From Chitinophaga silvatica (GTDB lineage: Bacteria > Bacteroidota > Bacteroidia > Chitinophagales > Chitinophagaceae): a stretch of 64,000 nt of DNA. Numbering within the stretch: the stretch's first letter is position 1; each line of letters starts with the position of its first letter. Below the pieces are notes generated by a model, which did no database searches, was not told where the DNA came from, and was given only the letters and a program-made list of their open reading frames with translations. The stretch covers positions 558,001 through 622,000 of the forward strand of contig NZ_QPMM01000001.1 in NCBI RefSeq assembly GCF_003419895.1, written 5' to 3'. Positions 1-9,856 of this stretch are shown piece by piece. The position numbers and the translations under genes were made by a program.

Positions 1-19
1 TAAGAGATTTATTCTCTTA
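1..19 (-). terminator. Hairpin downstream of the ABC permease
   Basis: A perfect 7-bp inverted repeat (TAAGAGA / TCTCTTA) with a 5-nt loop lies 3 bases beyond the stop codon of the minus-strand permease. The stem is AT-rich and the window ends before any T tract could be seen, so a terminator role is only likely. Confidence 0.35.
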
Positions 20-22
20 CTG

Positions 23-2398
23 TCATTCATCTTTCAGACTTAATAGCGGATTTACTCTCGCGGCTTTAATTGTTTGCAAACCAATACTAAACCAGGCAAT
101 GGCTAAAGCAACCAGTGCTGCTATAATAAAGTAAGAGGCTGATAGGTTGATTCTATAAGCGAAAGAATTAAGCCATTGCCTTGTTATAATAAAGCTGATT
201 GGTAATGCAATTGTTATAGCGACTATAATTATTTTCAAAAAATCGGCCGACAATAAGTATACTATATTGGCAGCACTGGCACCCAGTATCTTCCGCATTC
301 CTATTTCCTTAGCTCTTCTTTCGGCTGTGAAGGCTGCCAGTCCAAATACCCCAAGGCAGGATATAATTATGGCTAATCCGGCAAAGTATTTTGATAAGGA
401 AGCTACAAGTTTTTCAGAAACATACTGTTCCTGATAGGCCTTGTCTAAAAATTGATAATTGAAAGTATAGCCAGGATTAAAGTTTTTATAGAAGTCCTGA
501 ATTTTCTGAATAGTTTCACCGGATTTTCCGGCTGAAACCCTTACCATTGCGAGCATGGTGGAGGCGGGATCGAGTCGGAACACAAATGGTTTAATCTCGT
601 CATGCAATGAATTGAAGTGAAAATTTTTGGTAACCCCAATAATTCGTGTAATCGTACCATTTAAACTAACGGCTTTACCGATGGGGTCTTCATTCAGGTT
701 CATCGCTTTAATAGCAGCTTCATTGAGGATAATTCCACCACTATCAGTAGCAAAGTCTTTGGAGAAAGACCGCCCCTGTGAAATATTAATGCCCAGTGTT
801 TCGATCAGGCCATAGTTTACAGGCATTTCATAAAACCTGATGCTATTATCCTGATTTTTTCCATCCCATTGAATGGCTGAATTGGGAATTATGCTTGGTA
901 ATATTACCTGTTGCTGAATACTTGAAGCATGAATAACGCCCGGGATGTTGTTTAGTTCCGTAAGGAAAGTTTCGCGTTTATCGGCTGTTCTACCCTCTAA
1001 TTCAAAATAAAGTACATTATCTTTATTGAACCCCAGATCCTTCGTTTGTACATATTTAATCTGATTATAGATAACCATCATGGAACTAACAAACAAAACG
1101 GATATAGCAAATTGAAATACTACTGATCCTTTTCTTACCCATAGTTCACCTATCGAGCTGGTGAATTTACCTTTTAACGTAATCGCAGGATTGAATCGGG
1201 AAAGGTAAAAAGCTGGATAACTACCGGCTATAAGTCCCGTAAGTAATGTGATACCTAAAGTTATCAGAATCAGTCGGGTATCCGGGATAAATGATATCTG
1301 CTTTCCGGTTATATTATTGAACTGTGGAAGGAGTAGGAGCACCAGCAGGATGGCGATTATTAATGAAATAAAGCTCATCATAACTGATTCTCCAAGAAAT
1401 TGTAGAATGAGTGTATGAACTCTTGCACCCAGTGCCTTTTTTAGTCCAACTTCTTTCATTCTTTTAGAAGCCCGGGCAGTAGAGAGGTTCATGAAATTAA
1501 TACAGGCAATAAGGAGAATAAAGATGGCTATTAAGGAGAATAGTTTGATATATTCTATTCTTCCACCCCTTTGTTTGCCATTTTCATACTTCCCATGCAG
1601 GTAAGCATCTGAATATTTTCTTAAAAATAAGGAGGCTGTAGAAGCCTTGAACTTATTGCTGATAAATGGAGATATTTTATCATTGAATGAATCGAAATCA
1701 GTTCCTGATTTGAGAACTACATAGGTCATGAATGGCCCGCTGCCCAAATCATTGGTAGCCGGAACAATCTCTTTCCAGGCATCAAGTGGTAATACAAAAT
1801 CGTATTGTTGGGTGGAGTTGTGGGGCATGTCTTTATACACACCTGTTACCATACATTCTTTGGAGAGGGCGGCCCATTTCCATTCCAATACTTTTCCTAT
1901 AGCATTTTCCGGATTTTTAAACAGTTTTTTGGCCAGCGTTTCAGATACAACAATCGCACTTTTATCTGCCAACACTTTATCTTTATTACCTTGAATCAGA
2001 TCATAAGAAAATACGGAGAAGAATTCCTGACCTACAAAATTTCCATTAGCGCCAACAGTATTTTCTTTGTTTGTGATATTGAATTTCTGAAACCAGGTGG
2101 GAGGAGCAGTGGTTAAAGCAGCTTCAATTTCAGGAATCTCTCGTTTTAATGTTTCACCTAAAACGCCTCCTGTTCCCTGATCGGTATTAATTGTTCCTGA
2201 TTGTGGAGTATTTACCATTACCTGATACAGCCTATTATCTCTTTCGTGGAACCTGTCTATACTTAATTCATCATTAATCCAGAGAAAGATTAACAATGCA
2301 GCTGCCAGACCAGTAGACAGGCCAATCAGGTTGATAAAGAAAACGGTTTTAAAACGTTTTAGGTTTCTTAGAATAAGGCGAAGATTGTGTTTTAACAT
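23..2398 (-). CDS. ABC transporter permease, FtsX/MacB type
   Basis: Inner-membrane permease of the MacB/FtsX class, 791 aa, the usual size for the Bacteroidota form with two FtsX halves. One membrane segment lies near residues 18-41, followed by a large periplasmic MacB_PCD-like domain. A first FtsX bundle follows at roughly 285-405 with the typical INFMNLSTARA and KEVGLKKALGA motifs. A second periplasmic domain precedes the C-terminal FtsX bundle at about 675-785 (KEIGMRKILGA). The family works with a separate ATPase, and none is encoded nearby. In Bacteroidota these stand-alone permeases are common and their substrates are mostly unknown. It sits alone, separated from the next minus-strand gene by 171 bp with a strong hairpin. 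Confidence 0.9.
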   Translation of the reverse strand: MLKHNLRLILRNLKRFKTVFFINLIGLSTGLAAALLIFLWINDELSIDRFHERDNRLYQVMVNTPQSGTINTDQGTGGVLGETLKREIPEIEAALTTAPPTWFQKFNITNKENTVGANGNFVGQEFFSVFSYDLIQGNKDKVLADKSAIVVSETLAKKLFKNPENAIGKVLEWKWAALSKECMVTGVYKDMPHNSTQQYDFVLPLDAWKEIVPATNDLGSGPFMTYVVLKSGTDFDSFNDKISPFISNKFKASTASLFLRKYSDAYLHGKYENGKQRGGRIEYIKLFSLIAIFILLIACINFMNLSTARASKRMKEVGLKKALGARVHTLILQFLGESVMMSFISLIIAILLVLLLLPQFNNITGKQISFIPDTRLILITLGITLLTGLIAGSYPAFYLSRFNPAITLKGKFTSSIGELWVRKGSVVFQFAISVLFVSSMMVIYNQIKYVQTKDLGFNKDNVLYFELEGRTADKRETFLTELNNIPGVIHASSIQQQVILPSIIPNSAIQWDGKNQDNSIRFYEMPVNYGLIETLGINISQGRSFSKDFATDSGGIILNEAAIKAMNLNEDPIGKAVSLNGTITRIIGVTKNFHFNSLHDEIKPFVFRLDPASTMLAMVRVSAGKSGETIQKIQDFYKNFNPGYTFNYQFLDKAYQEQYVSEKLVASLSKYFAGLAIIISCLGVFGLAAFTAERRAKEIGMRKILGASAANIVYLLSADFLKIIIVAITIALPISFIITRQWLNSFAYRINLSASYFIIAALVALAIAWFSIGLQTIKAARVNPLLSLKDE

Positions 2399-2522
2399 AA
2401 CGCTAGAAGATTTTTATGGTGTTCATTTTCGGACACTTTTTTTCCTCTGAATCGGCTTCCATACGTAATTTACAACTTCTTTGAAGTTATCAAATATTTT
2501 TGTGGGCTAGATAAAAAAAGAA

Positions 2523-2547
2523 AGCCGGCTCTTCTTTTGAGCCGGCT
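2523..2547 (-). terminator. Rho-independent terminator of the xus-like operon
   Basis: A 9-bp perfect stem AGCCGGCTC / GAGCCGGCT with a 7-nt loop. Read on the minus strand it is followed at once by a run of T (TTCTTTTTTT). It sits just past the 59-aa membrane protein and closes the operon that runs down from 7241. There is a shorter T run on the plus side, so it may work both ways. Confidence 0.75.
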
Positions 2548-2569
2548 TCTCTTTTACATTATTTGTATA

Positions 2570-2749
2570 TCATTTTTCTTTAGAAAAAAAACAGAATTTA
2601 AATAGATAGAACAAAGGAATACTTAATGTAATCCATGAAAATATATCCCATATTCCATCTCCGGTTAGTGCGGCTATAAGGCCGGCAATAGAAAGGAGTC
2701 CAATAAGTATTGGTTTGCCCCACATACGTAGATTAAAGTAATTATTCAT
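2570..2749 (-). CDS. Small membrane protein of the siderophore-type locus
   Basis: A 59-aa protein with two hydrophobic stretches (about 9-26 and 33-52) and a lysine-rich C-terminus, so probably a small inner-membrane protein. I chose the ATG at 2749 (MNNYFN) because it overlaps the stop of the PepSY gene by 8 nt (ATGAATAA), a normal coupling arrangement; an upstream ATG at 2770 would add seven residues. No family could be named. Its coupling to the PepSY gene suggests an accessory role in the same membrane complex, which is inference. Confidence 0.6.
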   Translation of the reverse strand: MNNYFNLRMWGKPILIGLLSIAGLIAALTGDGIWDIFSWITLSIPLFYLFKFCFFSKEK

Positions 2750-3881
2750 ACTCTTCAACTGTTTTTTCAATTCTGTTCCATTGTTGTTTTGTCGCTTTTC
2801 TTCTTTCTACCCATAGATAAAGGCCGGTAATTAGGACTACTATTGTAGCTATATCAAAAATTGCCCAGATAATTTTTAAGGGCATGCCTCCGTAATCTCC
2901 AAAATGCAGTGGTTCAGATAAAAAAAGTGTATTTACATACCAGGGCATTTTGCGAAGGTCTGTTAGCCTACCGGTTTTGGCATCTATCAGTGCAGGAGTC
3001 AGGAGTCGGGACGTGAGTGCAGTATTTCCCTTCATAAAAACCGCATAGTGATGCTTACTTGAGAAAATGGTGCCAGGAAAGGTAATAATACGAGGCTCCA
3101 TATTGGGAGCTGCAGCTTGTGCTGTTATCATAGTACTATCGAGCGACGCTAATTGACCAGTCACTGGTTGCTGGTTGGCATAAGGAGCTACCATTTCCTT
3201 TAACTGCCCCTGCTGCCAGGTATAGAGCACTACATCAGATAATGTATTGATTATACCGGTTAAGCCAACTACACTGGCCCATACCAATGTAATTATTCCA
3301 ATCAGGTTATGTGTATCCAGCCATTTTAAACGTTTGGACTTATATTTTCTGATCATACCGAAATCGTACTTTTTCATTATCCTGCCATATAATACCACAC
3401 CGGATATAATTGCGATAACGAACAAGATTCCCATCAGCCCTAGAAATAATTTGCCTCCAATACCAAGGAACATATTCATATGGATTTTCAAAATAATGTC
3501 CATAACTCCATCGGTAGTAGGTTTATCTAATATCTCGCCGGTATATAAGTTTAGCATCGCATATTTGCTGCTTTCAGGAGGGGCATCGGGTTTAGGAGCC
3601 AGATCAAAAATGACTTTATTTTTATCATCTTCGCTCCAGAAAATATACCTGATTTTGTTGGTGGGATATTGAGATGATGCAATAGCGGCAAGGGTATCAA
3701 GACTTTGTGGTTTGGCCCCTTCCGGAATTATTGCAGTCACTTGTTTTTCCAGTACTTTGTCTAATTCTTCATGGAAGATAAGAGGTAAGCCTGTTATACA
3801 TAGCATCAGGAGGAATATCGTACATATGAGGCTCGTCCATTTATGCCAGTTAAACCACCTTTTGGCTGTCTGAATATTCAT
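2742..3881 (-). CDS. PepSY-associated transmembrane protein (XusC-like)
   Basis: A 379-aa inner-membrane protein of the PepSY_TM family. Four membrane segments are visible near 17-37, 145-166, 192-213 and 335-360. The second and third carry conserved histidines close by (KIHMN, LDTHNLIG), and the long periplasmic loops have the PepSY-like GEILD region near 115. Members near siderophore receptors are thought to be heme- or flavin-linked reductases that release iron; that role is family knowledge, not shown here. The gene starts 5 nt after the stop of the DUF4374 lipoprotein and overlaps the small membrane protein downstream. Receptor, DUF4374 lipoprotein and PepSY protein in that order match the xusABC locus of Bacteroides thetaiotaomicron. 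Confidence 0.8.
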   Translation of the reverse strand: MNIQTAKRWFNWHKWTSLICTIFLLMLCITGLPLIFHEELDKVLEKQVTAIIPEGAKPQSLDTLAAIASSQYPTNKIRYIFWSEDDKNKVIFDLAPKPDAPPESSKYAMLNLYTGEILDKPTTDGVMDIILKIHMNMFLGIGGKLFLGLMGILFVIAIISGVVLYGRIMKKYDFGMIRKYKSKRLKWLDTHNLIGIITLVWASVVGLTGIINTLSDVVLYTWQQGQLKEMVAPYANQQPVTGQLASLDSTMITAQAAAPNMEPRIITFPGTIFSSKHHYAVFMKGNTALTSRLLTPALIDAKTGRLTDLRKMPWYVNTLFLSEPLHFGDYGGMPLKIIWAIFDIATIVVLITGLYLWVERRKATKQQWNRIEKTVEEYE

Positions 3882-3886
3882 AACGA

Positions 3887-5101
3887 TTAGTTATCTAATT
3901 TGAAGAAGCCTGAGACCAATCCGCCGTCTGTAACATTAAAAGCAGGAGCCGCAGTATTATTTGATTCATTCAGTAGATAATATCCATTCTCTTTTGTGTT
4001 GGCATTAGCCATCCACAAATAGATTTTACCATCTATTTCGACGATTCCCTGCTCATTTGAATGTACATATCTGGTAGCTGGCATCCCGGTTATTTTTGTT
4101 TGTTTTAAAGTAGATATGTCTATTGCATAATAATTCCAAATTGGAGTGCCCAGGTTCCCAAAATCAGCTGTAAGTTTAACAGATGGAAGTTGTATATAGA
4201 TTTTACCATTTTTAACCAGTGATATTCCTATGCTACTATGTTCCTGATAAGTATCAGCTTTAAGTATCCAGGTTTTATCAAAGTCTGTTTCATTTTTCTT
4301 AATTCTAATAATTGAACTATTGGTAATGCCTTCATTGAAACCGGTATAATAAAGGTATAAAGCACCATCATCGCCAAGAGTCCACATTTTATTGGCACTG
4401 GCGCCCCAGCCTAGAGATTTTAATCCATTGTACTGAATCGTTTTTTCGAGCTTGTTGGTAGCAATATCTATTACTGCCAGTTTTACATAATCTACTACAT
4501 CATCTCCATAACCACCTCTTTGAAGAGTACCATAGGTGATGCTTACATAAAGTTTTCCTTCTTTGGATGCAATAATATGCTGTCCGGCAGCCTGATATTC
4601 TACTCCTGTTATTTTCAGTGATGACAGGTCAATTTCTCCAGTTCGCTGCATGGTAGTAGGATTAAATATTTGCAAGAGCATAGTGCCTTTAACAGGATCG
4701 AAGTAATATCCTACAGTGCTGCTAACAATATGAAACATTCCGCCATTGGCGATAAATCCGGTTCCACTGATTTTACCATTATCATTAACTTCCAATTTTT
4801 GAATACCAGCTTCTCCTGCAATACTGGTTCGATTGAAAATCCAATTGCCAAATTTGGTAAAGCCGAAGGCGGTTTTCATCTGGAGTGTATTGCTGGTAAT
4901 GTTGCTTAGATTTCCAGAAGGCATTTTAGAATAGGCACTCATATAGCCGGCAGTTCCCAGATCTTGTTCATTCGTGAAAAGAATATATGCTGGTTTAGTT
5001 TTATTTTCGGTATCAGGAGCCGGATTATTACTTTTACTACATGCGGAAAAAAGCAAAGCAACAGATATTACTCCGATTGCTACTTTAGTTAATCTGAACA
5101 T
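3887..5101 (-). CDS. DUF4374-type surface lipoprotein (XusB-like)
   Basis: A 404-aa lipoprotein with a clear lipobox (LLFSAC, Cys21). The rest is beta-rich with repeated blade-like units (for example KIYIQLPS, KIYLWMAN, KLYVSITYG), as expected of a beta-propeller of the DUF4374 family. The Bacteroides relative XusB is a surface lipoprotein that binds ferric siderophore and hands it to its receptor. The position, 10 nt after the TonB receptor and 5 nt before the PepSY gene, supports the same job. The assignment to DUF4374 is by recognition of sequence style and context, not by a search. Confidence 0.75.
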   Translation of the reverse strand: MFRLTKVAIGVISVALLFSACSKSNNPAPDTENKTKPAYILFTNEQDLGTAGYMSAYSKMPSGNLSNITSNTLQMKTAFGFTKFGNWIFNRTSIAGEAGIQKLEVNDNGKISGTGFIANGGMFHIVSSTVGYYFDPVKGTMLLQIFNPTTMQRTGEIDLSSLKITGVEYQAAGQHIIASKEGKLYVSITYGTLQRGGYGDDVVDYVKLAVIDIATNKLEKTIQYNGLKSLGWGASANKMWTLGDDGALYLYYTGFNEGITNSSIIRIKKNETDFDKTWILKADTYQEHSSIGISLVKNGKIYIQLPSVKLTADFGNLGTPIWNYYAIDISTLKQTKITGMPATRYVHSNEQGIVEIDGKIYLWMANANTKENGYYLLNESNNTAAPAFNVTDGGLVSGFFKLDN

Positions 5102-5111
5102 AATATTGATT

Positions 5112-7241
5112 TTATAATGAATAGGATAATTTTATTGAAAAGCTTCTTCCAGGATTTTGAATTCTGAAATTGTCATATACCGGTATGTCAAAAATATTTC
5201 TGACAAGAAATCCAATCGCAAAGAGGTTGTTGTACGGGTAGTAAGTGAACCCAAGGCTATGGATCTGTTGATCCGGTATTATATTTTGCGCGTCAATTCC
5301 TGCTTTACCAAATAGACCAAGAAAACCTGTAGGCTCTACTTTTTTAGGCAGATAATCCACATAATATTCTCTTACAAATGAGTAGTACCAATAAATTTGT
5401 AGTTTGTCTGATTTGGACAATACCTTATTAAGCTTAGCATTTAAACCAGCATTTGCGAAGAAAAATGGAGTGTTCCGTAGTCTGGATTTATTTACAATAC
5501 TATTGTTTTCGTTGACTAATCTCAGATCCTGGTAAGTGAAGTTGCCATTGGCTTCCAACCAGGAAAATATATTATAACTACCATCTGCATCAATTCCAAC
5601 ACCCTTTACTTTTTCTACATTCTGACTTTGGGCATACATTAAATTTATGGGGATAAGTAGAATAAGGTCTTTGGTATTGCGATAAAAGGTATTTACTTCT
5701 ACTTTATATTGGTTTGCCCTGGCTATTTTATAACCTAGATTAATGTTAAGGCTTCTTTCTGGGGCCAGGTTAAAGTTTGAAAGTTTTAGATTTCCATCGC
5801 CGAATAGTTCATCCTGATCAGGTAATCTTAATGCGGTTTCTACTGAAGCCTGCAGATAGGATGAAGTGTTGATCTTATAACGTATGCCTTCTGCCATTCC
5901 CCATGCCGATTTATTGTTTCTGGTAGTAATTTTATTGCCCAGATAGTCGGCATCACTGGCATCTGTTTTATAATGATAGTATTTGCCTGAAATGCTGTTT
6001 TCCAGTCTTTTATTAAAGAAGTTAGAAGTAAGTCCGAATGCCACAATTGCTTTTTTATAAGAGGCAGGAGACTGTAGTACATCTGCACCATTTGTAAACT
6101 TATATCCGTACGGATCTTTTCCTTTTCGATTGAAGTTGTTAAATACCAGGTTAAGATGTAGTGTCTGGGAAGCGGATAAATTATAGGTAAGTCCGGTTCG
6201 GGAAATCAGATATTTATAATTTATGTCTGAAAATGCACCGGTATTACTGATTTCTCCTTTTTGAGAAGTTGAAGGAAAATAATTCCCCAACCAATCATAG
6301 CGGCCATGAGCAGTGTCGGTAGTACCGCTATTTAGCGTGCTAAATACAATAAACTGATTTATACTTAGTTTATCATTAAAAAGTTGCTTTTTATAGAGTA
6401 AGCTGGGAGCTACAGCATGTTGGTTTCCTTTGGCAGCTCCATAAGGTTTATCCATTGTAGAACCAAATTGAAACTCCCGAAAGATAGAAAATCCAGTAAG
6501 TGTGAAACGGAGCTCATCGGTCCAGGGCTTTTCTTTTAACCCTATAAACCCTTCTACATAATAGTTTGAGAACTTGTTATGAAACAGTCTTACTGTCCGT
6601 GCATTTTTAATACCTGTTGCTGTATCTACCTGCTGAATATCTGCTTTATAGTTGTTGTCTGAGTAATTGTAAAACGCGTTGATACCTGTGAAGTATCCGT
6701 TTTTGCTATAGTACGCGTTTACCGAAGCTCTATGAGTATTAAATGATCCAAATTCATATGATGTATTCAAGAAATTGTTTTGATTACGTGCAGTAATCAT
6801 ATTTACGGCACCTCCGAGTGCATCTGCTCCCAAAGAAAAAGGCAGAACGCCTTTATATACTTCTATTTTTTCCAACATATTTGTGGGAACCAGTGATATA
6901 TCAAAACCTCCACCCAAATAATCTAAAGGAATACCATCTTTAAAGTACCTGACGGCCCTGTTTTGGAAGCCATTTAACATCAGATTACTTCGGGCACCAA
7001 GTCCACCGGTCTGACGTATACGAATGCCGGCCGTTCTGTTCATTAATTCAATTAAGGTCGCAGGTTGATCCTTGTAAATATTTGTATTTATAGTTTGTGT
7101 TTTAATAGGAGAGACATTCTGATATCCCTGAACTTCAATTACTTTAAGCTGCTTTGGTATTGAGTCCTGCGAAAATACAGGCACAGAAAGTAACGTGCAT
7201 ACCAGAAGTACGCATAAATTAAGCGATTGATTGGTCGACAT
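5112..7241 (-). CDS. TonB-dependent receptor, siderophore type (XusA-like)
   Basis: A 709-aa outer-membrane receptor. A signal peptide ends near residue 24 (PVFSQ). The plug domain covers about 45-155, with the typical VYKGVLPFSLGADALGGAVNMIT pattern at its end in two parts, and the remainder forms the beta-barrel ending in an aromatic strand (SIKLSYSL). Unlike SusC proteins it has no carboxypeptidase-like N-terminal domain. It is the first gene of a four-gene operon with a DUF4374 lipoprotein and a PepSY protein, which points to iron-siderophore import. The upstream 240 bp holds the hairpin that ends the GH92 gene; no Fur box was recognised by eye. Confidence 0.88.
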   Translation of the reverse strand: MSTNQSLNLCVLLVCTLLSVPVFSQDSIPKQLKVIEVQGYQNVSPIKTQTINTNIYKDQPATLIELMNRTAGIRIRQTGGLGARSNLMLNGFQNRAVRYFKDGIPLDYLGGGFDISLVPTNMLEKIEVYKGVLPFSLGADALGGAVNMITARNQNNFLNTSYEFGSFNTHRASVNAYYSKNGYFTGINAFYNYSDNNYKADIQQVDTATGIKNARTVRLFHNKFSNYYVEGFIGLKEKPWTDELRFTLTGFSIFREFQFGSTMDKPYGAAKGNQHAVAPSLLYKKQLFNDKLSINQFIVFSTLNSGTTDTAHGRYDWLGNYFPSTSQKGEISNTGAFSDINYKYLISRTGLTYNLSASQTLHLNLVFNNFNRKGKDPYGYKFTNGADVLQSPASYKKAIVAFGLTSNFFNKRLENSISGKYYHYKTDASDADYLGNKITTRNNKSAWGMAEGIRYKINTSSYLQASVETALRLPDQDELFGDGNLKLSNFNLAPERSLNINLGYKIARANQYKVEVNTFYRNTKDLILLIPINLMYAQSQNVEKVKGVGIDADGSYNIFSWLEANGNFTYQDLRLVNENNSIVNKSRLRNTPFFFANAGLNAKLNKVLSKSDKLQIYWYYSFVREYYVDYLPKKVEPTGFLGLFGKAGIDAQNIIPDQQIHSLGFTYYPYNNLFAIGFLVRNIFDIPVYDNFRIQNPGRSFSIKLSYSL

Positions 7242-7444
7242 ATTTATTTAGCTATATCAGCTACAAAAATCATATAATAGCGTGTGAATGAGGTTGCGAT
7301 ATTGGGAATTTAATTTATGGAATCGGGAAAAATAGGGTTGGATTTGGATTCCTAATCAGGTCAGATATGGTTTGGGGAACTAATATAGTAAACTGAAAAT
7401 ATCTTACAATGATTTATTCCTGTTGTTCGGGTATTTGTAATAAA

Positions 7445-7473
7445 GAGCCGGTTATATATAGTGTAACCGGCTC
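7445..7473 (-). terminator. Terminator of the GH92 gene
   Basis: A perfect 10-bp stem GAGCCGGTTA / TAACCGGCTC with a 9-nt loop, 8 nt past the stop of the GH92 gene on the minus strand. It is followed there by TCTTTATT, a weak T tract. Confidence 0.6.
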
Positions 7474-7481
7474 CTTTAGCT

Positions 7482-9629
7482 TTATTTAGTCACTACTTCT
7501 ATTGTTCCTCCATTTTTGAAGAGATCATGCGACACAAAGTAACTGTTAATAGATCTGCCGTTTACTTTAATTTCTTTTAGATCTCTGGTTTTTCCAGAAT
7601 GGGTAATAGTTATAGTTTTGCCACTGCTTGTATTCCATTTTACTTCATCAAACAATGGAACGGTCACCAGATATTCCGGATCGGTAGCTGAGAAAGTATA
7701 AAGGCCTAATGCACTTAATACGTACCAGGCCGACATTTCACCCGCATCATCCATACCGCATAATGCAATACCTTCTTTTCCTATACCATACAGACTATTT
7801 AAGATGGTATCGATTACTTTCTGTGATTTTTCAGGTTTATTGATAAAATAATAAGAGAAAGGAGCTTCGTGATCCGGTTGGTTGCCATGGCAATACTGAC
7901 CTATCATACTTTCCACGTTACGGGCAATATAATTCGGGTTCCATGGAACGGTAAACAGGGAGTCGAGCTTTGCTTCAAAAGGAGCAGCGCCACCGTATAA
8001 TGCAATCAGTCCGGGCATATCATGAGGAGCAAAGAAGGATACCTGCCAGGCGTTTGCTTCGCGGTACATATACTCGTAGTAAGGATATTGCGGATTGAAA
8101 GGAGTGATCCAGCTCCCATCTGCTAAACGGCCGCGCATAAACTTGGTAGATGGATCGAACATATTCTTATAGTTTTGAGAACGAGCCATGAGTATACGAT
8201 AGTTGGCTGTATCGCCCAGTTTTTTCGCTATTTGAGCTAGGGAGTAGTCGTCGTACGAATACTCCAGTGTTTTTGAAACACCAGCAGCCGCTTTGGTTTC
8301 TACATGCGGGTTCGGTACATCCGGATCAGAGATATAGCCCTTTTCTATATACTCTTTTACATGAGCCCTGGCGCCTGGTTCGATATTGGCATTACGCAGG
8401 AGGAGTTTATAGGTGGCTTCAATATCGAAATTATCGATACCTCTCAGGTAAGCCCCGGCAATGGAAGAAGCCCCGTGATCGCCATGGAAGAAGGTAGGAA
8501 TAAAGCCCGTTTTTTCACCCACATCCTTCATCGATTTAATAACATCTAAAGCAACATCCGGGGAAATCAGTCCCAATAACACATCTTTATTACGATAGGT
8601 ATCCCAGAGTGAAGGTTCTGTATAATAATTGAAATCTGCTTTTACAACATTTCTTTTAGCATCTGTATATTCGCCGTTCACATCACTGCGTAGGGCGGGC
8701 CATAACAAAGAGCGGTAAAGGCTTGAATAAAGCATTGTTTTTTGCTTTGTAGTACCACCTTTCAGTTGAATGGCAGATAAGGTTTTTTCCCAGGTCTGAA
8801 TAGCTCTGTTGCTGATAGTTTCAAAGCTTGCATTGCTGATTTCCTTCTCGAGATTCAGCTTCGCATTGGCAGTGCTCACATAGGAAATTCCAATTTTTAC
8901 TGTAACGGGTTTATTGCCGTCTGCAAGATGCACAATCGCATATCCCTGTTGCTTACCCTCTTCAGTTTTATTAAGTTTGGTGATGGGGGTATTGAACTCT
9001 GCATAGAAAAAAATACGCTCACCGGTTGTTTGAAATCCCTCAACGGTATTATCATTTACCTGTTCAATTTTCCAATCCCTGATTTTATTATTTGCTTTGG
9101 CAAGATCGAAAAGAATCTGACGATCCTTATTATCGGCATACGTGTATTTATGATAACCACATCGGAGGGTGGAAGTAAGCTCTGCTTTTACTTTGTAATC
9201 GTCGAGATATACCTGATAATAGCCGGCAGTAGCCTTTTCATTTTTGTGGCTGAATTTAGAACCGAATTTAGCACCGGGTTTCGACAGTGGAAGAAGAGGA
9301 ATATTACAAAGGTTCCAATGGCCTTTGTTGGTATGAGTGAATCCGTAAATTACATCATCTTCATACTCATATCCTGCACCTGACCCGTATTTGGTCATTG
9401 GGCTCAACTGCACCAGGGCATTAGGAAGTGAGCTGCCGGGAAAGGTAAGCCCAGACCAGGGTCTCCAGTCTTTTGGCGGTTCATAGCCAAGGATTTTGGC
9501 ATCAGTTACAGCCGCTGTTCCGATAAAGGTATTGACATACGGAGTATATTTTAGTTTTTGTCCATAACTCGAGTTGGTACAAACTACAGCTAACAATAAG
9601 GCTCCCGATAATTTCATGAGCGATTTCAT
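7482..9629 (-). CDS. GH92 family alpha-mannosidase
   Basis: A 715-aa exported glycoside hydrolase of family 92, a calcium-dependent exo-alpha-mannosidase family. The signal peptide is residues 1-23. The N-terminal beta-sandwich begins with the family motif VNTFIGTA (32-39), and the helical catalytic domain follows. The region EANAWQ (E524) aligns with the motif that holds the catalytic acid in this family. GNQPDHE (582-588) carries a His-Glu pair like the one linked to alpha-1,2 specificity in characterised enzymes, and DDAGEMSAW (627 on) is the typical acidic base region. The linkage call is inference. It is a single-gene unit with its own terminator; no mannan-specific SusCD is adjacent. 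Confidence 0.9.
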   Translation of the reverse strand: MKSLMKLSGALLLAVVCTNSSYGQKLKYTPYVNTFIGTAAVTDAKILGYEPPKDWRPWSGLTFPGSSLPNALVQLSPMTKYGSGAGYEYEDDVIYGFTHTNKGHWNLCNIPLLPLSKPGAKFGSKFSHKNEKATAGYYQVYLDDYKVKAELTSTLRCGYHKYTYADNKDRQILFDLAKANNKIRDWKIEQVNDNTVEGFQTTGERIFFYAEFNTPITKLNKTEEGKQQGYAIVHLADGNKPVTVKIGISYVSTANAKLNLEKEISNASFETISNRAIQTWEKTLSAIQLKGGTTKQKTMLYSSLYRSLLWPALRSDVNGEYTDAKRNVVKADFNYYTEPSLWDTYRNKDVLLGLISPDVALDVIKSMKDVGEKTGFIPTFFHGDHGASSIAGAYLRGIDNFDIEATYKLLLRNANIEPGARAHVKEYIEKGYISDPDVPNPHVETKAAAGVSKTLEYSYDDYSLAQIAKKLGDTANYRILMARSQNYKNMFDPSTKFMRGRLADGSWITPFNPQYPYYEYMYREANAWQVSFFAPHDMPGLIALYGGAAPFEAKLDSLFTVPWNPNYIARNVESMIGQYCHGNQPDHEAPFSYYFINKPEKSQKVIDTILNSLYGIGKEGIALCGMDDAGEMSAWYVLSALGLYTFSATDPEYLVTVPLFDEVKWNTSSGKTITITHSGKTRDLKEIKVNGRSINSYFVSHDLFKNGGTIEVVTK

Positions 9630-9808
9630 AACACGGATAATTTTCGTTGCTAAATCGATTTATTGAATGATAAATATAATAAAATGGAGTTTAGAAAGGC
9701 ATTTATTTGTGATGAGCGAGAGAAATAGGGGATAAGCTAAGCTGGCGATTTTTAGAATACTTAAGAGGATGTAAAATGATAACAGATTATCAGGTACCCA
9801 AATAAACA

Positions 9809-9836
9809 GAGGCTGCATCATAAATGATACAGCCTC
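9809..9836 (-). terminator. Terminator of the sigma-SusC-metalloprotease operon
   Basis: Stem GAGGCTG / CAGCCTC extended after one C/A mismatch by ATCAT / ATGAT with a 2-nt loop, 20 nt past the stop of the metalloprotease gene on the minus strand. TGTTTATTT follows. It closes the long operon that starts at 21683. Confidence 0.6.
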
Positions 9837-9856
9837 CTTACTCATTAAATTGGCGG

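Noticed and set aside
2523-7473. Two hairpins sharing GAGCCGG/CCGGCTC as a possible dispersed repeat family
   Set aside because: The likeness is limited to a few GC-rich bases and both are explained as terminators after gene ends.
9660-9845. A 61-codon hydrophobic minus-strand ORF
   Set aside because: It runs through the terminator hairpin at 9809-9836, has no ribosome site or family pattern, and fits AT-rich intergenic DNA.
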